NCBI GenBank assembly: GCA_024278015.1
Contig: JAJRUC010000200.1
Location: forward strand, 1-11,010
Direction: 5' to 3'
Origin: Chloroflexota bacterium
GTDB taxonomy: Bacteria; Chloroflexota; Anaerolineae; 4572-78
DNA length: 11,010 nt
The notes below the pieces were generated by a model. The model was not told where the DNA came from. It was given only the letters and a program-made list of their open reading frames with translations, and did not search any database. Of this stretch, positions 6,857 through 11,010 are shown one piece after another; positions within the stretch are counted from its first letter, which is position 1; each line of letters opens with the position of its first letter. The translations under genes were made by a program, and so were the position numbers.

Positions 6857-8488
6857 CTATTGCGGCCTGTTTTTGGCGCTGCCGACTGGCACTAATTGGG
6901 TTACGCCAAAAATGGGCCGCCCGTTGCGCTCGTAAAATGCTGCCAGAATATCTTCTTCCAAATCAAGGGGCCGGTACAGCCGTTTGAAATCGGCGCTGCG
7001 GTCAAAGATGATTTCAGCGGGGGCGCGCCACAGAAAAACAGCCGCGCCGGGGGCCAGGTACGGGCCAATGATGTCATCAAAGCGGCCCGACACTTGCCAG
7101 TCGTAGCCAAAAACCTCAACCGGCCTGACCCGGCCTTCGGTTAAATACGTCACCGATGCGGCCAGCCCCCAGTCCATTGCCACCACCGGGCCGGTTGCGT
7201 TTTGGTCAAGCCAGGCGGCCATATCGTACACCGCGTCGGAGTGGTCGCTCAGGCCGCCGCTCTCGTTCAGGGCCTGGTGATAGCGCCCGGTGGTGAGGCC
7301 GTCGGACAGGGCCACAAGCAGCAGCCCGGCCAGCAGCGCCGTGGGCAAAAACCGTCGTTGGGGGAAGTGGCGATACAACTCTGCGCCGGTGACGGCCAGG
7401 GCAATGGCCGGCCAAACCATTATCAGGGCAAAATGGGTTATCCACAGTGCCGAAACAGTGACGATGCTTTCCAGCACTACCACGCCAATCACGGCAAAAA
7501 CCGCCAAACCCAGCGGCTGCCGTTGCCACGCCAGCCCCAAAGCGGCCGCCAGCATCAGGCCAAAGGCGATGAGAGGCAGCGGATTCGTGTAGACATTACC
7601 CACATACCACAAATGCCCCCCGGAAAGCAGGGCCATCAGTTGTTGCAGCCGCGCCGCCAGATTCGGCAGGATAGCGGCGTTATTAACCCCGTAATAGGAG
7701 GTGCCGGCGTTTTGCCCGATGCTTTTGAAAGTGCCGCCGGTCTGGATATTGTACAAAATCAGCGGCCAGCAACCCAGCCCGAAGGCCGCTATCAATTTTA
7801 ATATCGATGGCGCGGGCCGGGGCAACAGAGCCGATAGCGTTTGGCGGGGGTGTTTCCATTGGGAAAAATGACCGCCGGCCAGCCGGTGAATTACAAAGCC
7901 GGCCAACAAAGCGGGGATGAGCCACACAAACAGCAATTTGGCGTACATGCCCACCCCAAACAGGAACGCGCCCGCCAACGTCCATTTAAATTGTTTGCTT
8001 CGCCACCATTTAAGCCAGGCCCAGGCCGCGCCCACACCGATGGCGGCGGTGACGGCTGTCACAAAAACGCCCTGCCTGCTCCAGAAGACAAAGGTGGGGT
8101 TGGCCGCCAGCAGGGCCACGGCGGCCAACCCGGCGGGGCGATAGCGGGTCAGTTCGGCGGTGAGGCCGTACACCAGCAGCAGGGTTATCAGCCCCACGGC
8201 AATGGCGTATGCGCGCAGACCGGCCACAGAAATGCCGCCCAGGGCCAAAAAGGGCAGGCTGCCGTAGGTATTTACGGCCCCAATATAATCCTGAGTGGTC
8301 AGGGGCAGGGTTTTGCCGCCGACGGTCAGGGCGGCAGCTCGAAAGGCTTGCACCGGCTGGTTCTTCAAAAGCTGCATGGCCGGCACAATCTCAAAGGCTT
8401 CGTCGTAATGCAGACCGGGCAGGTTTATTTGATAAAAGGCCAGACCGCTGAAAACAAGAAGCAGGGGGATGAGCCGGCGCCGTGACAT
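6857..8488 (-). CDS. GT-C family glycosyltransferase (ArnT/PMT-like integral membrane protein)
   Basis: This 543-residue polytopic protein has an N-terminal membrane segment (about 5-22), then LPGLHYDEAFE with D29-E30. That is the acidic motif at the start of the first extracytoplasmic loop where ArnT and PMT enzymes bind the metal or lipid-phosphate sugar donor. About ten more hydrophobic segments lie between 75 and 400, with a soluble, probably extracytoplasmic domain at 405-543. GT-C enzymes use polyprenyl-phosphate sugars to modify proteins, lipids or polysaccharides outside the membrane; donor and acceptor here are unknown. The ATG follows the FecR-domain gene stop by only 3 bases, with AGAAG inside the end of that gene as ribosome-binding site. 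The DUF2723 gene follows after 8 bases, so coupled translation is likely. Confidence 0.85.
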   Translation of the reverse strand: MSRRRLIPLLLVFSGLAFYQINLPGLHYDEAFEIVPAMQLLKNQPVQAFRAAALTVGGKTLPLTTQDYIGAVNTYGSLPFLALGGISVAGLRAYAIAVGLITLLLVYGLTAELTRYRPAGLAAVALLAANPTFVFWSRQGVFVTAVTAAIGVGAAWAWLKWWRSKQFKWTLAGAFLFGVGMYAKLLFVWLIPALLAGFVIHRLAGGHFSQWKHPRQTLSALLPRPAPSILKLIAAFGLGCWPLILYNIQTGGTFKSIGQNAGTSYYGVNNAAILPNLAARLQQLMALLSGGHLWYVGNVYTNPLPLIAFGLMLAAALGLAWQRQPLGLAVFAVIGVVVLESIVTVSALWITHFALIMVWPAIALAVTGAELYRHFPQRRFLPTALLAGLLLVALSDGLTTGRYHQALNESGGLSDHSDAVYDMAAWLDQNATGPVVAMDWGLAASVTYLTEGRVRPVEVFGYDWQVSGRFDDIIGPYLAPGAAVFLWRAPAEIIFDRSADFKRLYRPLDLEEDILAAFYERNGRPIFGVTQLVPVGSAKNRPQ

Positions 8489-8491
8489 TGC

Positions 8492-9769
8492 TTAATCTTC
8501 TGCCAGCAGTTTCACATCGGTAATCATGGCATCGTAAATCCAGCCGGAGGCATAGATACGAATGTATTTGATGAAGGTTGGTTTATCGGGGCCGGAGCGG
8601 GCCAGCAGGTTTTCAGATTCGTAGGGATACCACAAAAAATGCGAGATACTCTCGCTGGAGTTATCGGGCGTATCGTACAAAATGTAGCTGCTGGGGGGTG
8701 GGTCGTAATAAAAGCCGTGATACCAGATGCGGTCATTGCCTTCCACGTCGCGGTAGCCGATTTCCAGCATAATGGGAAATTCGGTGCCCAGTTGGCCGCC
8801 GCCCAACAGACTTTGGTAATTTAGCCGGATGAAAGCGTTGACCCGCAGCGAGCGAAAATCCTGCACATCTTTGTTAACGGCTTGTCTGATGCCGGCTTCG
8901 GTGTGGATGTTGTCCGTGCCTTCGCTGCTTAGTTTGATAACCGTCCGTCGCCCCACGGGCACGGCTTCGATGGTGCTGGTGATATGGTTGATAACGTCTG
9001 CCTTGCTCCACAAATCTGCGCCGGTAATGGTGATGGTGCCGGTCAGGTGGTCAGACGGCACGTAGATGGCCGGTTCCCACATAGTAGTGAAGCCCCGGTT
9101 AAAATTGCCGTTCACCAGCAGATTTTGTTCGGCGGAGATGGGGGGGGCCGGGGGCTTGCCCGTTTCCACCAGAGTCATTTCGCCTTCAGCCACGGCGATG
9201 GTTTGCCGGTTGGCTGTAACATAGGCTGTGCCTTCTCTGGCGGTGATGAAAGTTTGGCGGTTATTGGCTTCAACGGCAAAGCTGCCGGCTTGCAGGTCAA
9301 CGGCGGCGTAGGGAGTTTGCACCGCAAAGCGGCGCGGCGAGCCGTTGGGGGGGGCAACGTTAATGCGAATGCGACCTCTGACAATCTCCAGCGAAACAAG
9401 GGCGGAGTTGGGACTTATTGAAAATCGGGGCCGATAGGCCGCATGTAGAATGAGCAGGGTATTGTTATACAGGGTCACGTCGCTGCCTTCAAAGAACGAC
9501 AGGGTGGCTTGCGAGGTGTCATCGGTGGTAATGATGGTCAGTTTGTCCAGATCCAAACTGGTGCCCCGGGTCAGGGGCAGCGGCTGGTCATCTCTAAGGG
9601 GTTTAGCCAGCACCGTGCCCCGAATTGAAGTAGCGGTGGTGGGCATTATTTCAGTGGTGTTGTAGAGGTAGGCCCGCACGCCCAGCGGGACGCTGACAAC
9701 AATTGCGCAAAAGATGATGAATGACGTAACAAGGACGAACCAGGTGACGCGCTCCGGGTTTTTTCTCAT
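8492..9769 (-). CDS. membrane-anchored FecR-domain protein with C-terminal beta-rich domain
   Basis: I chose the ATG at 9767-9769 (425 residues), preceded by GAAGG 11 bases upstream. The frame stays open to a GTG at 9845-9847, but that codon lies at the predicted transcription start, so the longer form is unlikely. About ten cytoplasmic residues (MRKNPERVTW) precede one membrane helix (about 9-33). Residues 60-200 form a FecR-type beta-repeat domain (LSFFEGSDVTLYNNT, VSLEIVRGRIRINV, FAVQTPYAAVDLQAGSFAVE). A Pro-rich linker (205-211) leads to a C-terminal domain (216-425) beginning NLLVNGNFNRGF, the usual opening of carbohydrate-binding-like jelly-roll modules. The cytoplasmic part is too short for an anti-sigma domain, so a surface or scaffold role is more likely than FecR-type signalling. 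It is first in an operon with two glycosyltransferases. Confidence 0.8.
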   Translation of the reverse strand: MRKNPERVTWFVLVTSFIIFCAIVVSVPLGVRAYLYNTTEIMPTTATSIRGTVLAKPLRDDQPLPLTRGTSLDLDKLTIITTDDTSQATLSFFEGSDVTLYNNTLLILHAAYRPRFSISPNSALVSLEIVRGRIRINVAPPNGSPRRFAVQTPYAAVDLQAGSFAVEANNRQTFITAREGTAYVTANRQTIAVAEGEMTLVETGKPPAPPISAEQNLLVNGNFNRGFTTMWEPAIYVPSDHLTGTITITGADLWSKADVINHITSTIEAVPVGRRTVIKLSSEGTDNIHTEAGIRQAVNKDVQDFRSLRVNAFIRLNYQSLLGGGQLGTEFPIMLEIGYRDVEGNDRIWYHGFYYDPPPSSYILYDTPDNSSESISHFLWYPYESENLLARSGPDKPTFIKYIRIYASGWIYDAMITDVKLLAED

Positions 9770-9811
9770 AAGATAAACAACCTTCAGCAACCGATACTCA
9801 AACACACATAA

Positions 9812-9835
9812 AAGCCATCTGCAACCAGGTGGCTT
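9812..9835 (-). promoter_or_regulatory. hairpin in 5' leader of the FecR/glycosyltransferase operon
   Basis: On the transcribed (minus) strand AAGCCACCT and AGATGGCTT pair over 9 bases with one C-A mismatch around the 6-base loop GGTTGC. They are followed by TTATGTGTGTTTG. The hairpin falls a few bases after the predicted transcription start (about 9841) and about 40 bases before the ATG. It could be an attenuator, an mRNA-stabilising stem or chance. Confidence 0.35.
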
Positions 9836-9847
9836 CTGTCGAGGCAC

Positions 9848-9875
9848 ATTATACCATTAGCCCATGGGCCGGCAA
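9848..9875 (-). promoter_or_regulatory. promoter of the FecR/glycosyltransferase operon
   Basis: Read on the minus strand: -35 TTGCCG (9875-9870), a 16-base spacer, then an extended -10 TGG-TATAAT (9856-9848). The -10 is a perfect sigma-70 consensus with the TGn extension. The predicted start at about 9841 gives a leader of about 70 bases to the ATG at 9769. This placement also argues against the upstream GTG start. Confidence 0.65.
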
Positions 9876-9886
9876 AATTGGGCCGG
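9860..9886. promoter_or_regulatory. palindrome and direct repeat overlapping the leftward promoter
   Basis: GCCCATGGGC (9860-9869) is a perfect 10-bp palindrome located inside the -35/-10 spacer of the leftward promoter. GGGCCGG occurs twice, at 9866-9872 and 9880-9886, a 14-bp period. Such placement would suit a repressor or activator site, but no regulator gene is linked and this may be compositional. Confidence 0.3.
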
Positions 9887-9936
9887 ACAATCGGCGGCGC
9901 GGCCCGTGAACGTAAAATTTACACCAAACCGGCACA

Positions 9937-9965
9937 TTCGCCAAATAAAACGAGGGTGGTATAAT
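9937..9965 (+). promoter_or_regulatory. promoter of the zinc-ribbon/PH-like gene
   Basis: An extended -10 TGG-TATAAT lies at 9957-9965, identical over nine bases to the divergent promoter. The -35 at a 17-base spacing is a weak TTCGCC (9937-9942), as is common when an extended -10 is present. Predicted start is about 9972, giving a leader of about 20 bases before the ATG at 9993. Confidence 0.6.
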
Positions 9966-9992
9966 ATTTTCGATTGACGGAAACTATTAACG

Positions 9993-10694
9993 ATGACTGA
10001 CAGTTTATTTGAAAAATGCCCGGTTTGCGGGCAAGCGGCTTTAACGGCTACAGACAAGGTGTATCGTTGCCCCCGTTGCGGCTTGACGTTAAAGCCCGTA
10101 AAACGGTTTTGGGGCGCGGGTTCCGGCGAAAAATATCTGGTGCAGGCTATTTCTTCAGCCTGTGGCCTGGCGAAGAATGGCCTGGTGGGCCACGTTTTTT
10201 CAAAAGAGGATGTGGGCAAGTTCGCCGAAAAAGTGTACTCCGACGACCAGTTGGCCGCCTTTGCCGCCGGTAATTTTGAGGATTTTGTCATGCCGGCTTC
10301 GTTGCTGGCCCGGATATTGCTGGAGCAGTTACACGAAACCTGTTATCTTGAAATGGCCCGCTTGCGCCACGGCGTTGGCCCGGCGCTGGAAGCAGAGGGC
10401 AACCGGATACCGCAGGGGCGCATTGCGGCGGGGCGCGTTACCTGGCAGGACAAAGGCAATCTGTTTTTAACCAATGCCCGCCTGGTTTTCCCCAGCGATA
10501 CCTTCACCTTTATCCGGCTGGACCGCAAGCTGACCGGCCTGCAAACCTTTGAAAACGGCATTGCCCTTCAGCGCAAAGGCGAAGATTTCGCCGTATATTT
10601 TTCCGGCTGCCGGCCGTACGAAGCCGCTTTGATGGGCGCGTATATTCAGGGCCGGGTTCCCGGTTTGAGGGCGGTCAACGCCGTCGAATCCTGA
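9993..10694 (+). CDS. zinc-ribbon protein with C-terminal PH/GRAM-like domain, unknown function
   Basis: The 233-residue protein opens with a zinc ribbon: C9-x2-C12 (CPVCG) and C26-x2-C29 (CPRCG), 13 residues apart. The middle (about 45-130) is helical and unrecognised. Residues about 134-225 look like a bacterial PH or GRAM-type beta domain: EGNRIPQGRIAAGRVTW, then NLFLTNARLVFPSD, the typical lipid- or protein-binding strand pair, then LTGLQTFENGIALQRKG. There is no signal peptide or membrane helix, so it is probably cytoplasmic. GGA at 9979-9981, 11 bases before the ATG, is a weak ribosome-binding site. It has its own promoter and terminator and appears monocistronic. A role at the membrane or in nucleic-acid binding is possible, but nothing in the sequence decides it. 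Confidence 0.75.
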   Translation: MTDSLFEKCPVCGQAALTATDKVYRCPRCGLTLKPVKRFWGAGSGEKYLVQAISSACGLAKNGLVGHVFSKEDVGKFAEKVYSDDQLAAFAAGNFEDFVMPASLLARILLEQLHETCYLEMARLRHGVGPALEAEGNRIPQGRIAAGRVTWQDKGNLFLTNARLVFPSDTFTFIRLDRKLTGLQTFENGIALQRKGEDFAVYFSGCRPYEAALMGAYIQGRVPGLRAVNAVES

Positions 10695-10714
10695 GGCAAA
10701 CAAAATAAAAGCGC

Positions 10715-10739
10715 CTGTTTACAAAAACAGACACTTTTT
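10715..10739. terminator. bidirectional terminator between convergent genes
   Basis: CTGTTT (10715-10720) pairs with AAACAG (10725-10730) around ACAA. Rightward it is followed by ACACTTTTTG. Read leftward it is followed by GCGCTTTTATTTTG. Both strands therefore carry a U-rich tail, fitting termination of both the zinc-ribbon gene and rpsT. The stem is short (6 bp). A second small hairpin, GCGT-AAAA-ACGC (10746-10757), lies closer to rpsT. Confidence 0.55.
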
Positions 10740-10775
10740 GTGTATGCGTAAAAACGCTATCTTGTCTGAAAAACC

Positions 10776-11009
10776 TTAAGCCTGTTGTTCGGCCTGGGCC
10801 CGATTTAGATGGCGCATCAACCGCGATTTGCGGCGAGAGGCGTTGTTTTTGTGGATAATACCTTTTTGGGCGGCTTTATCCAACGCTTTGGTGGCCTTGC
10901 TGATAACGGTTTCCGCTTCCTCAAATTCACCGGCTTCAATTAATTTACGCGCATTTTTAATGTAGGTGCGGGCCGTGGTTTTGTAATAGCGATTGTGGTC
11001 CCGAAGTTT
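10776..11009 (-). CDS. rpsT: 30S ribosomal protein S20, N-terminus outside window
   Basis: The minus-strand frame enters from the right edge and encodes 77 residues to a TAA at 10776-10778. S20 binds 16S rRNA in the body of the small subunit. The helical basic sequence matches the family: NRYYKTTARTYIKNARKLI near the visible start, then DKAAQKGIIHKNNASRRKSRLMRHLNR close to the C-terminus, the most conserved S20 stretch. Roughly 15 N-terminal residues and the start codon lie beyond the window. Its promoter and any autoregulatory leader are not visible. It converges on the zinc-ribbon gene with a shared terminator region. Confidence 0.94.
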   Translation of the reverse strand, partial: KLRDHNRYYKTTARTYIKNARKLIEAGEFEEAETVISKATKALDKAAQKGIIHKNNASRRKSRLMRHLNRAQAEQQA

Positions 11010-11010
11010 A

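Noticed and set aside
7841..8485. Plus-strand open frame opposite the GT-C gene
   Set aside because: Gly/Gln-rich shadow of a membrane-protein gene, with no domain or ribosome-binding site.
9770..9847. N-terminal extension of the FecR-domain protein from the GTG at 9847
   Set aside because: The codon lies next to the -10 box at the predicted transcription start, and the extension is not hydrophobic like a signal peptide. The ATG at 9769 has a ribosome-binding site and places the membrane helix near the N-terminus.
1..11010. CRISPR arrays, tRNA or rRNA genes, insertion sequences, phage or defence genes
   Set aside because: No regularly spaced repeats, no cloverleaf or rRNA sequence, and no transposase, integrase or known defence domain were seen on either strand.

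Overview
The window is dense bacterial chromosome, GC-rich with AT-richer gaps, and looks like ordinary core and accessory genome rather than a phage or plasmid. The fused NuoC-NuoD, the NuoI, and the GT-C membrane glycosyltransferases with large extracytoplasmic C-terminal domains would suit Chloroflexota (Anaerolineae-like). That placement is an inference from family resemblance; no rRNA or other decisive marker is present.

Layout. Bases 2-2046 (+) hold the end of a respiratory complex I operon: a 5'-truncated nuoCD fusion followed by nuoI. The gap 2047-2315 holds a strong hairpin (probable nuo terminator), a candidate -10 box and a pair of short palindromic repeats. Bases 2316-4879 (+) carry ctpA (S41 carboxyl-terminal processing protease), smpB (trans-translation factor) and a nucleotidyltransferase-fold protein whose start overlaps the end of smpB. 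This rightward string meets a leftward operon tail to tail, with a 20-bp overlap at 4860-4879.

The leftward operon (9769 down to 4860) has three tightly packed genes: a membrane-anchored FecR-domain protein, a GT-C (ArnT/PMT-like) glycosyltransferase, and a DUF2723 (TMEM260-like) polytopic membrane protein with a C-terminal beta-rich domain. It has a good extended -10 promoter and a 5' UTR with a hairpin. Together the three genes look like a cell-envelope or surface glycosylation module. This is the most plausible under-described system in the window.

From the same divergent promoter region, a second extended -10 promoter drives a rightward gene for a small zinc-ribbon plus PH/GRAM-like protein of unknown function. 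A bidirectional terminator hairpin separates it from the convergent, truncated rpsT (ribosomal protein S20) at the right edge. I see no CRISPR array, tRNA, rRNA, transposase or phage gene. No gap longer than 300 bases lacks a gene.
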